From assembly GCF_003065485.1 (NCBI RefSeq), contig NZ_CP026951.1:2170001-2234000 (forward strand): DNA of 64,000 nt, given 5' to 3'. The notes beneath the pieces were generated by a model. It searched no databases and was not told the DNA's origin. It saw nothing but the letters and a program-made list of their open reading frames with translations. The DNA is from Salinibacterium hongtaonis (GTDB lineage Bacteria > Actinomycetota > Actinomycetes > Actinomycetales > Microbacteriaceae). Shown piece after piece: positions 8,932 through 16,883 of the stretch (position 1 is the first letter of the stretch; the number at the start of each line of letters is the position of its first letter). The position numbers were made by a program, and so were the translations under genes.

Positions 8932-9822
8932 ATGCGCAAAGGGGTAAGAAACTGGGGGCCACCGCTGCTGCTGGTGTCGCCGACGATCGTTATCCTCGGC
9001 ATCTTTGTCTACGGGCTCATCGGCGCGAACGTCTCTGTTTCACTCAGCGACAGGCACAGCCTGAGCCCCGCCGAGAGCTTTGTCGGTCTCGACAACTACT
9101 TCTCCCTGTTCGCCGAAGAACGCTTTCAGCACTCCCTCTATAACCTCGGCATCTTCACCCTGTTTTTTCTCGTCGGCACAATGCTGTTCGGCTTTCTCTG
9201 GGCGTGGATGCTCGACAAGGGCGTGAGCGCTGAGGGCGTTTTTCGCTCGGTCTACCTCTTTCCCATGGCGATCTCGTTCATCGCCTCTGGTGTGGTCTGG
9301 CGGTGGCTCCTCAACAGCGCAGAGGGTGATCGAGCATCCGGGCTCAATCGCATCTTCGAATCGCTCGGCCTTGGCTTCTTGCAGAATCCGTGGTGGAACG
9401 ACCCGACCTGGGGCATGGCGGCCATCGCTCTCCCCGCGATCTGGCAACTCGCGGGCTATGTGATGGCCCTGTTCCTGTCGGGCTTTAGAGGCATCCCCGA
9501 CGAACTGCGCGAAGCGGCCCGCATGGACGGCGCCTCGGAGTGGAAGCTCTACCGCCACGTCGTGTTTCCGCAGCTCAGCCCCGTGGCGCTCTCCGCCCTC
9601 GTGATCATCGGCCATATGTCGCTCAAGGTGTTTGACCTGATCATGGCCATCACCAAATCCATCTACCAAACCGAGGTTCCCGCCACCTACATGTGGGTGG
9701 CCCTCACCTCGAACGACTACGCAAAAGCGGCAACGATCGCCACCGTTCTCTTGCTGTTCGTTGCGGTGCTCATCATCCCGTACCTCATCCACACTTCGCG
9801 CTCCGAGAAGGCGCAGCGATGA
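8932..9822 (+). CDS. CUT1 sugar ABC importer, permease 1 (MalF/GtsB type)
   Basis: An inner-membrane permease of 296 residues with about six membrane helices. The cytoplasmic EAA loop that docks the ATPase is EAARMDGASEWKLYRHV (about 199-215), followed by FPQLSP. The segment ALPAIWQLAGYVMALFLSG is typical of this subunit. The ATG at 8932 has GAAGGGAG upstream. It lies between the binding protein and permease 2, overlapping permease 2 by four bases (ATGA), so the two are translationally coupled. No ATPase gene follows. Confidence 0.9.
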   Translation: MRKGVRNWGPPLLLVSPTIVILGIFVYGLIGANVSVSLSDRHSLSPAESFVGLDNYFSLFAEERFQHSLYNLGIFTLFFLVGTMLFGFLWAWMLDKGVSAEGVFRSVYLFPMAISFIASGVVWRWLLNSAEGDRASGLNRIFESLGLGFLQNPWWNDPTWGMAAIALPAIWQLAGYVMALFLSGFRGIPDELREAARMDGASEWKLYRHVVFPQLSPVALSALVIIGHMSLKVFDLIMAITKSIYQTEVPATYMWVALTSNDYAKAATIATVLLLFVAVLIIPYLIHTSRSEKAQR

Positions 9823-10739
9823 CGATCTCGACGGGCATCGACAGAAAGCCCGCGCCAGAACCCGCCCCTCTCACGGGGCGGCCGAGCAGGGTGACCCTGG
9901 GCAGAACGGCCAAGTACGTGCTGCTCATTCTGTTTCTCGTGGTGGTGCTCATGCCCGTCTATGTGCTGGTGGTCACGAGCCTCAAACCGCCTCAGGATGT
10001 CAACCCGGCAACGTCGTGGGGCCTGCCCGTTCGCTGGCCGTGGGAGCCGGCGCTCGAGGGCGGGGCAACGGGGTTCGACAACTGGAGTCTCGCGTGGGAC
10101 GCCCTCTCGCCCGCGATCGCCCGCACGTTTTTGCTTGCCATTCCCGCGGCGATCATCTCGTCGTTCCTGGGCGCGATGAACGGATTCGTGCTCTCCCGAT
10201 GGCGCTTTCCCCGCGCCGACTGGGTGTTCACCTTCATCCTCTTTGGCATGTTCATTCCGTATCAGGCGATCATGACGCCGCTGGTGCAGATGAAGACGTC
10301 ACTCGGGCTGCCGAGCGGCATCAGCACCCTGCTCGTCGTGCACATCATCTATGGCTTGCCCATCTGCACGCTGATCTTTCGCAACTACTACACGGGCATC
10401 CCAATGGAGCTCATGGAGGCCTCCCGCGTTGACGGCGCCGGCATGCTCCGCACGTTCGCGAGCATCGTGCTGCCCCTCTCGCTGCCGGGCTTTGTGGTCA
10501 CGATCATCTGGCAGTTCACGAGCGCATGGAACGACTTTCTCTTCGCGCTGTTTCTCTCCAACCAACGAGAAGGGCCCGTCTCGCTTGCCCTCAACAACCT
10601 TGCCCAAGGCGCCCAGCTCGCCAATTACGGCTCGGCAATGGCCGGGGCGCTGCTCGCGTCGCTGCCCACCCTGGTGGTCTACATCGTGCTGGGCAAGTAC
10701 TTCATCGGCGGGCTCATGAGCGGGTCGGTCAAGAGCTGA
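9819..10739 (+). CDS. CUT1 sugar ABC importer, permease 2 (MalG/GtsC type)
   Basis: The second permease half, 306 residues, with a Pro-rich cytoplasmic N-terminus of about 25 residues and then six predicted helices. The EAA-type loop reads MEASRVDGAGMLRTFASIVL, with Ser in place of the second Ala of the consensus, and the C-terminus GGLMSGSVKS is the conserved CUT1 ending. The start is the ATG overlapping the stop of permease 1. The 3' end overlaps the convergent MFS pseudogene by 11 bases, with no terminator visible between them. Confidence 0.9.
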   Translation: MTISTGIDRKPAPEPAPLTGRPSRVTLGRTAKYVLLILFLVVVLMPVYVLVVTSLKPPQDVNPATSWGLPVRWPWEPALEGGATGFDNWSLAWDALSPAIARTFLLAIPAAIISSFLGAMNGFVLSRWRFPRADWVFTFILFGMFIPYQAIMTPLVQMKTSLGLPSGISTLLVVHIIYGLPICTLIFRNYYTGIPMELMEASRVDGAGMLRTFASIVLPLSLPGFVVTIIWQFTSAWNDFLFALFLSNQREGPVSLALNNLAQGAQLANYGSAMAGALLASLPTLVVYIVLGKYFIGGLMSGSVKS

Positions 10740-12152
10740 CGGAGGGTTCCTCCACGCGGCCGGAGATGGCCAGGGCGACTGCCGCGATCACGATAGTGAG
10801 AGCGAAGACTCCGGCGAAGGATGCTGCGCCGTCCACGTCGACAAGGGCGGCGACGATGAGACCCGTCGTGGCGAGCGCGAGCGCCGCACCCAGCGAGTCG
10901 GCAATCGTGATGGCGGAGCTGTTGAAGCCCTGGCTCGCCGGAGTTGACCGGGCGAGAGTCATCGAGCTCATCCTGGGATACATGAGGCCCATTCCGCCAC
11001 CGCCGATCACCCAGCCCGCGATGATGATCCACGGGGCCAAATGCAGCGCCGCCGTCGCGAAGGCGATGACCACGGCGGCAAGAACCATGAGGGCACCGAT
11101 GCGCATCGCCATAACATCGCGCAGTCGGGCACCGAGCTTGCCCTGCAGCCATGACCCGGTGGCCCACGACACCGCTGCACCCGTGAGAGCAACCCCCGCT
11201 AGCGAAGGATCGAAAGCATACTCATCGATGAGCAGGTACGGGATGTAGACCTCAGCACCAAAGAAGGCCGCGGCGACGAGGGACCGCGAGAGAACGACGG
11301 AGGCGAGTCCGCGGCGGGCGAGGAGGGTGCCCTTCGGCACGAGAGGCCGCACGGCAACGACAAGCAGAACCAGGGCGCCGACCGCGATGACGGGCGCAAG
11401 AGCATCCGGAGCCTGCTCCGAAAGGTTGAGGGCGAGCACGGCGCCCGCGGCGAGAATCGACCAGCCGATGCGACCCCAGGCCCACGGCTGCGGGTTCTCT
11501 GGCACGGGCTGCGATGCCAAGACGCGTACGGCAGGCACGACCATGCCCACAGCCGCCAGCACAAGACCGACGACCCCCAGAAACACCCAGTGCCAGGAGA
11601 ACAACTGGGCGATTACCCCGGCGATGGCCGGCCCGATCATTGACGGGACCACCCAGGCTGCGGCGAACGCGGCAAAGATCTTGTGATGCAGGTCGGGGGA
11701 TAGATGCGGGCCACGAGCACATAGAGCGCGACGGTGACGCCGCCGCCGCCGAGACCCTGCACGAGGCGACCGACGACCAGCACCCACATCTCTTGTGCTG
11801 TGCCAGCGACCAGAAGGCCTGCAACGAAGAGCGCCCCGGAGAGGTACAGCGGCCCGGTCGGCCCGGCACGGTCAGACCAGTTGCCCGCGACCACCATGCC
11901 GATCACGCCGACCGCGAGCGGTGCGGCGAACGCCAACGCGTAGAGGCGGGCGCCATCAAGATCGTCGCTGACGATGGGCATGATGGTGGTGACGGCTAGG
12001 TTCTCAAACGCGTTGAGAAAAACGAGCGCGCACGCCCCGATCGTGGTCCACAGATAGGGCGCACTGTAGATGCCGATGCGACTGGTTGACACCCCGCTAC
12101 GCCCGGTCGGCCGTGGCGCAGAGAGCGCCGATCGTGAGGCCGAACGCTGCAC
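10729..12152 (-). pseudogene. MFS transporter split by a single-base frameshift
   Basis: Two reading frames together make one Major Facilitator protein of about 14 helices. The N-terminal part (from about 12152, or more likely the GTG at 12092) contains GNWSDRAGPTG (motif A) and GRLVQGLGGG. It runs in frame to VARIYPP and then degenerates. The same protein continues in the next frame with DLHHKIFAAFAAAWVVPSMIG and reaches the stop at 10729. The break lies in a run of five G on the plus strand (11695-11699); a sixth would restore YPPDLHHK. This is either a recent loss or a sequencing error. The start is uncertain. The C-terminal end overlaps the convergent permease gene. Confidence 0.8.
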
Positions 12153-12286
12153 TGCCCGCCGAGCTGCGCGTCGTGCTCTGGGGCTGGGCTGCAGGGGTCA
12201 TCTCGGTAGATTAGCCGAAAACTACGGCGCGCTCGGCACGCTCAGCGCCCCCAGATCGGGCACGGCCGCGGCGGCCGGCTGGGTCG

Positions 12287-13447
12287 TCACTTCTGCGCGC
12301 GCAGGGCCCCGAGCGGGTTGGAAATACAGCGGTCGAAGGCCAGCTCGCCCGCCCCGATCATGAGCAGGTTGTCGCCGAGTTGCGCTCTGGCGACGCTCAC
12401 GTCGTCGAAGGCCGGGGCAAGCGTGTGCTCTCGCACGGCGGCGAGGAGATGCTCTGGCGCACAGTCGAAGATGACACCGAGAAAGCCTCCGAGAATGACA
12501 GCGGCGGGGTTCAGGATGTTGATCGTTCCGGCAAGCCCTCGGCCCAGCGTGGTCGCCTGCCGCGCGACAAGCTGAGCAACCTCGGCATCGGTCGAAGCGG
12601 CGAGCGCCATTTCGAGTTCCGCATCGGTGGGGGCGGCGACGCCCAGCGCCGCCGTGAGCGAGGCCCGATCGACGAGATCCTCCAGGGCCGCCCCGGCATC
12701 GGTGCTGAATGCGTGGCCGAACTCACCTGCATAGCCGCTGAGCCCCGTGAGGGTTCGGCCTCCCAGCACGATGCCGCCACCGATGCCGCTGGCCCCGCCG
12801 TTGAGATAGACGAGATCGTCGACTCCCCTGCCCGCGCCGAAGGTGCGCTCCGCCCTGGCCCCCAGGGTCGCATCGTTGGCCACAGAGACGGGCAGATTCG
12901 TGGCCCGGCTGAGCATCCGCTCGATGGGGGCGTCGCGCCAGAGCAGATGGGGGGCGAGCCGCACGACACCGTCGCCGTCGCGCACGAGGCCGGGAACGGC
13001 GACCCCGACTCCGGCAGAGCGCTCAACGCCGTGCTCGTGGGAGAGTCGCTCGATGAGCGCGGCGGCAACCTCGACGGCAGATTCTGCCGTGGGCACCTGG
13101 TCGACATCGACCCTGAGCTTGGCTATGACGACGCCGCCCAGTTGCACGAGCCCGACGGTGATGGAGTCGAGTTCGGCGTGCACGGCGAAGGCCACTGCGG
13201 ATGCCCCCGCTGAGACGACCGGAGAGGGCCTCCCCACCCGGCGGTCACCCGTGGGATCTGCCTCAGAAACGAGACCAGCGGCCACGAGCTCGCCGACCAG
13301 CGCCGAGATTGTGGAGCGGTTAAGGCCCGTCGCCCTGGTGAGTTGCGAGCGCGAGATGGCGCCGCTGTGGTGCACGATTTCGACGATGCGACCGAGGTTG
13401 TGTCGGCGCACATCGTCGAGGCTCGCGGCGCTCGATCGTGGTGTCAT
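12287..13447 (-). CDS. ROK-family transcriptional regulator (XylR/NagC-like)
   Basis: A 386-residue repressor: an N-terminal winged helix (HNLGRIVEIVHHSGAISRSQ then GLNRSTISALVGELVAAGLV) followed by a sugar-kinase-like ROK domain (GVGVAVPGLV about 145-154, YLNGGASGIGGGIV about 210-223, GYAGEFGHA about 233-241). The usual Cys-rich zinc motif that follows GEFGH in ROK proteins (CxCGxxGCxE) is absent; the chain passes directly to STDAGAALEDLV. It diverges from the xylobiose-type importer and GH3 gene and probably controls them through the inverted repeat at 13576-13599. The ligand is likely xylose or a xyloside, by context. Confidence 0.88.
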   Translation of the reverse strand: MTPRSSAASLDDVRRHNLGRIVEIVHHSGAISRSQLTRATGLNRSTISALVGELVAAGLVSEADPTGDRRVGRPSPVVSAGASAVAFAVHAELDSITVGLVQLGGVVIAKLRVDVDQVPTAESAVEVAAALIERLSHEHGVERSAGVGVAVPGLVRDGDGVVRLAPHLLWRDAPIERMLSRATNLPVSVANDATLGARAERTFGAGRGVDDLVYLNGGASGIGGGIVLGGRTLTGLSGYAGEFGHAFSTDAGAALEDLVDRASLTAALGVAAPTDAELEMALAASTDAEVAQLVARQATTLGRGLAGTINILNPAAVILGGFLGVIFDCAPEHLLAAVREHTLAPAFDDVSVARAQLGDNLLMIGAGELAFDRCISNPLGALRAQK

Positions 13448-13531
13448 GGTGACAGCACGCTACCGGATGTCGCGGGGGCATCCGCCCCGCAGTATCCGCG
13501 ACATTCCGGGGCAAGCGGGTATTTGTTGCTA

Positions 13532-13560
13532 TTGACCTCAAAAGGTTCCGTGCGTAGTAT
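13532..13560 (+). promoter_or_regulatory. Promoter of the xylobiose-type importer operon
   Basis: TTGACC (13532-13537), exactly 17 bp, then TAGTAT (13555-13560): a near-consensus sigma-70 promoter. The operator at 13576-13599 begins about eight bases after the predicted start site. Confidence 0.75.
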
Positions 13561-13575
13561 CCAGACATCCCAATC

Positions 13576-13599
13576 ACTTTCGACAAAGATGTCGAAACT
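13576..13599. promoter_or_regulatory. 24-bp inverted-repeat operator (ACTTTCG-N9-GTCGAAAC-T form)
   Basis: Inner arms TTTCGACA and TGTCGAAA pair perfectly around AAGA, and the repeat extends to ACTTTCGACA / TGTCGAAACT with one mismatch. It lies 18 bases before the binding-protein ATG. The same 24-bp architecture recurs at 20282-20305 in front of the xylose-locus LacI gene. Confidence 0.7.
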
Positions 13600-13617
13600 T
13601 TCGAGAGGCGTTCGACG

Positions 13618-14910
13618 ATGAACAGATCCCGCACCACAAGGGTCGCCGCAATCGCTGCGGTATCCACCCTGGCGCTCGGGCTCGCAGCCTGCACCCCCGG
13701 CGGCGACAATGGCGATAACGACGGCGATGTCACCATCACGTGGTGGCACAATGCGACATCCGACCCCCTGCAGGGACTCTGGGAGGACGTCGCGGCTGAA
13801 TTCGAAGAAGCCAACCCCGGAGTCACCGTAGAGGTCACCGGTTACCAAAACGAAGACTTGCAACGCACCCTCATCCCCAACGCCCTACAGTCGGGCGACG
13901 CCCCAGACGTCTTCATGGTCTGGCCCGGCGGCGAGGTGCGGGCGCAGGCCGAAGCTGGCCATCTCAAAGACCTGACCGAGGTCGCAGCAGACACGATCGA
14001 GGAGATGGGTGCCGCGGTAAGCCCGTGGCAGCTGGACGGCAAGCAGTACGCCATCCCCTATGCCTTCGGCGCTGCCGGCATTTGGTACAACACCGAGCTC
14101 TTCGACAAAGCGGGCATCGAAGGCACTCCGGAGACGCTGAGCGAGCTTGCAGATGCGGTGACCGCCCTCAAGGCGATTGATGTCGCCCCCATTGCGGTAG
14201 GCGCCGGCGACCTGTGGCCTGCGGGTCACTGGTGGTACCAGTTCGCGGTGAGCTCCTGCCCCACCGACGTGCTTGAGACCGCCATCCCCGAGTTCGACTT
14301 CTCTGACCCCTGCTGGGTCGAAGCTGGCGAGCAGCTGGAGGAGTTCATCGCTACCGACCCCTTCAATGAGGGATTCCTCGCAACCCCAGGGCAGACCGGC
14401 GCCGACAGCTCGAACGGGCTCATCGCCAACGGTCAGGCCGCCATGGAGTTCATGGGGCCGTGGAACTCCGGCACCATCGGCGCTCTCACCGAAGACGGCG
14501 AGGTCCCCGAGTGGCTCGGTTGGTTCCCGTTCCCCACCGTTGACGGTGCTGGCGGCGACGCCGGCAGCATCATGGGCGGCGGCGACGGCTTTGGCGTCCA
14601 CGTGGATGCACCCGACGAAGCCGTCGACCTGCTGAAGTACATCATGAGCGAAGATGTTCAGCGCCGATTTGCCGAGACCGGCGCTGGCGTTCCCACCCAC
14701 CCTGGTGTAGCAGACGCCCTCACGGATCCCAACCTCATCGCCAGCGCGGCAGCACTGGGCGAGGCGAGCTATGTGCAGCTCTGGATTGACAGCGCGCTCG
14801 GCCCGGCCTTCGGTAACCCGCTCAACCAGGCGATCGTGAACATCTTCGCCGGATCAGGCACGCCGCAGGATGTCGTGGCCGCTCTGGAGCAGACGGCCGC
14901 CGCTCAGTAG
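13618..14910 (+). CDS. CUT1 importer substrate-binding lipoprotein, xylobiose (BxlE)-like
   Basis: A 430-residue lipoprotein: signal peptide with lipobox LGLAAC, an Asp/Gly-rich linker, then a family-1 solute-binding fold (VTITWWHNATSDP, QSGDAPDVFMVWPGGE, NGQAAMEFMGPWNSG). The ATG at 13618 has GAGAGGCG upstream. The gene order of binding protein, two permeases and GH3 enzyme is the same as the bxlE-F-G-A xylobiose cluster of Streptomyces, so a xylo-oligosaccharide ligand is the best guess. It is followed by a strong hairpin that separates it from the permeases. Confidence 0.88.
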   Translation: MNRSRTTRVAAIAAVSTLALGLAACTPGGDNGDNDGDVTITWWHNATSDPLQGLWEDVAAEFEEANPGVTVEVTGYQNEDLQRTLIPNALQSGDAPDVFMVWPGGEVRAQAEAGHLKDLTEVAADTIEEMGAAVSPWQLDGKQYAIPYAFGAAGIWYNTELFDKAGIEGTPETLSELADAVTALKAIDVAPIAVGAGDLWPAGHWWYQFAVSSCPTDVLETAIPEFDFSDPCWVEAGEQLEEFIATDPFNEGFLATPGQTGADSSNGLIANGQAAMEFMGPWNSGTIGALTEDGEVPEWLGWFPFPTVDGAGGDAGSIMGGGDGFGVHVDAPDEAVDLLKYIMSEDVQRRFAETGAGVPTHPGVADALTDPNLIASAAALGEASYVQLWIDSALGPAFGNPLNQAIVNIFAGSGTPQDVVAALEQTAAAQ

Positions 14911-14952
14911 AACGACCGCGCGACCGCGCGACACGACACCGAGGATCCACCC

Positions 14953-14985
14953 CGGCGGGGCCTGCCCCGATAGCAGGCCCCGCCG
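14953..14985 (+). other. Intercistronic hairpin after binding-protein gene
   Basis: Perfect 13-bp stem CGGCGGGGCCTGC / GCAGGCCCCGCCG with a seven-base loop and no T tract, 42 bases after the binding-protein stop and 21 bases before the permease start. Confidence 0.8.
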
Positions 14986-15006
14986 ACTCTCCCAACGGAG
15001 TGAGAC

Positions 15007-15984
15007 ATGACCGCAACGCATGCAGCACCCCCTCGCGTCACGGCCCCGAGCCCAGCAGGTCCAGCGCCCGCCACCCCCCGGCGTCGCCCAGCGGCCGACC
15101 GCCGCAAATGGTTAGAGATCGCTCTCTTTGCCGGGCCCGCCCTCGTGGTTTTCGTCGGGTTCGTGATCGTTCCCGTGGCTCTCGCCGCGGTCTACAGCCT
15201 CTACAACTGGAATGGCCTCGGCCCGCTCGAGCGATTCATTGGGCTCGACAACTATGTTCGGGCATTCTCCGACCCCCTCTTCATTAAGGCGATCGGCAAC
15301 AACGCGACGATCGTTATCGCCTCGATCCTCGTGCAGGGCCCGATTGCGATCGCCGTCGCCCTGCTCCTCAATCGGCGCATGCGCGGACGCACCGTCATTC
15401 GCGCGCTCATCTTCGTTCCCTACGTGCTCGCCGAAGTTATTGCTGGTCTCTCGTGGAAGCTGCTGCTCTCGCCCCGGGGCGGCGTCAACGCCGTGCTCGA
15501 GGCGATCGGTCTAGGCGACCTGGCGCGGCCGTGGCTTGCGGACCCGGACATCGCGCTCTGGGTCATGTTCGGCATCCTGAGCTGGAAGTACCTGGGCTTC
15601 GCAATCCTGCTGATGCTCGCAGGGCTGCAAGGAGTGCCAGAAGAACTCCACGAGGCCGCCGCGATCGACGGAGCCAACTGGTGGCAGACCCAGTGGCGCA
15701 TCACCCTGCCACTGCTCGGGCCCACCATTCGCATCTGGATATTTCTGTCGATGATTGGCTCCCTCCAGCTTTTCGACATGGTGTGGGTGACCACAAAGGG
15801 CGGCCCCATTGGAGCGACCAACACCATGGCCGTGTACATGATCCAGTACGGCCAGGGCCAGTACGGCTACGGAAGCGCGATCGCGGTCATCCTCTTTGTG
15901 ATCTCGCTCGTCGTCGCCGTGATCTACCAACGGTTCGCCATGCGCCGCGACCTCGCCGGTGCGCTCACGAGCGGAGTTCGCTGA
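15007..15984 (+). CDS. CUT1 importer permease 1, BxlF-like
   Basis: An inner-membrane permease of 325 residues. About 35 Pro/Ala/Arg-rich cytoplasmic residues precede the first helix (EIALFAGPALVVFVGFVIVP). The docking loop EAAAIDGANWWQTQWRITLP lies at about 218-237, and VWVTTKGGPIGATNTMAVYM near 258-277 is characteristic of MalF-type subunits. It starts at ATG 15007, with CGGAG upstream, just after the hairpin. It is followed by one base and then the second permease, so translation is coupled. Confidence 0.9.
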   Translation: MTATHAAPPRVTAPSPAGPAPATPRRRPAADRRKWLEIALFAGPALVVFVGFVIVPVALAAVYSLYNWNGLGPLERFIGLDNYVRAFSDPLFIKAIGNNATIVIASILVQGPIAIAVALLLNRRMRGRTVIRALIFVPYVLAEVIAGLSWKLLLSPRGGVNAVLEAIGLGDLARPWLADPDIALWVMFGILSWKYLGFAILLMLAGLQGVPEELHEAAAIDGANWWQTQWRITLPLLGPTIRIWIFLSMIGSLQLFDMVWVTTKGGPIGATNTMAVYMIQYGQGQYGYGSAIAVILFVISLVVAVIYQRFAMRRDLAGALTSGVR

Positions 15985-15985
15985 C

Positions 15986-16876
15986 ATGACAACCCTCTCG
16001 CAGACCACCGTGCACGGCACCCGAAGCCACCCCGTCAAGAAAAAGCCCTTCGACATGGGACAGGTCTGGGTCTACGTCGTCGCGCTCACCGCGGTAGCCG
16101 CATCGATCGTGCCCGTTGCCTACATCTGGATCGGAGGCTTTCGGCGCACCTCCGACATCAACGCCGCCCCGGCCGGCTGGCCAGACCCCTGGACCGTCGA
16201 GAGCTACGTGCGCGTACTCACCTCCAGCAGGTTCTGGGGATCGGTGTTCTCCTCGACCCTCGTAGGGGTGGGCACAACACTCGGCGTGGTTCTCCTCGGC
16301 GTTATGGCCGCCTTCGTGATCGCGCGGTACAGCTTTCGCGGCCGCGGCGGGCTCTACGCGCTCTTCGCCGCCGGCCTGATGTTTCCCGTCACGGTCGCTG
16401 CGCTGCCGCTGAGCATCCTGCTTCGGGACCTCGGACTTCACGGCACGTTCCTGGGGCTCATCATTCCTCAGGTTGCGTTCGCCCTGCCGACGACAATCAT
16501 CATCTTGGTTCCCTTTCTGAGGGCGATCCCGTCGGAGCTCGAAGAAGCAGCCGCAATCGATGGCGCGAGCCGGATCGGTTTTTTCTGGCGCATCATGCTG
16601 CCCCTCTCGGTGCCGGGGCTCATCACGGTGGGTGTGCTCGCCTTCATCGGCAGCTGGAACGCCTATCTGCTGCCGCTGCTCATCATGGCCGCGGGCGGCA
16701 TGCCCCAGGACCTGTGGACCCTGCCGCTCGGCGTGCAGCAGTTCTCGACCCAGTACTCGTCTGACACCGGCGCGGTACTCGCATACACATCGCTCTCGAT
16801 GGTTCCGGCACTCGCCTTCTTCCTCCTCGCGGAGAAGCGCATCGTCGGCGGCCTGACCGGCGCAGTCAAGGGATAG
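15986..16876 (+). CDS. CUT1 importer permease 2, BxlG-like
   Basis: The second permease half, 296 residues, with six predicted helices. The docking loop is EEAAAIDGASRIGFFWRIML followed by PLSVPG, and the C-terminus EKRIVGGLTGAVKG is the usual CUT1 ending. The ATG at 15986 follows the upstream stop by one base; a longer reading from an earlier ATG inside the previous gene adds only nine unlikely residues. Seven bases separate its stop from the GH3 start. Confidence 0.9.
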   Translation: MTTLSQTTVHGTRSHPVKKKPFDMGQVWVYVVALTAVAASIVPVAYIWIGGFRRTSDINAAPAGWPDPWTVESYVRVLTSSRFWGSVFSSTLVGVGTTLGVVLLGVMAAFVIARYSFRGRGGLYALFAAGLMFPVTVAALPLSILLRDLGLHGTFLGLIIPQVAFALPTTIIILVPFLRAIPSELEEAAAIDGASRIGFFWRIMLPLSVPGLITVGVLAFIGSWNAYLLPLLIMAAGGMPQDLWTLPLGVQQFSTQYSSDTGAVLAYTSLSMVPALAFFLLAEKRIVGGLTGAVKG

Positions 16877-16883
16877 GAATTCT

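Noticed and set aside
12092-12200. An ATG near 12200 as the true start of the MFS transporter with a second frameshift
   Set aside because: That frame meets a stop before the transporter begins, and the intervening sequence has no family likeness; a GTG start at 12152 or 12092 is simpler.
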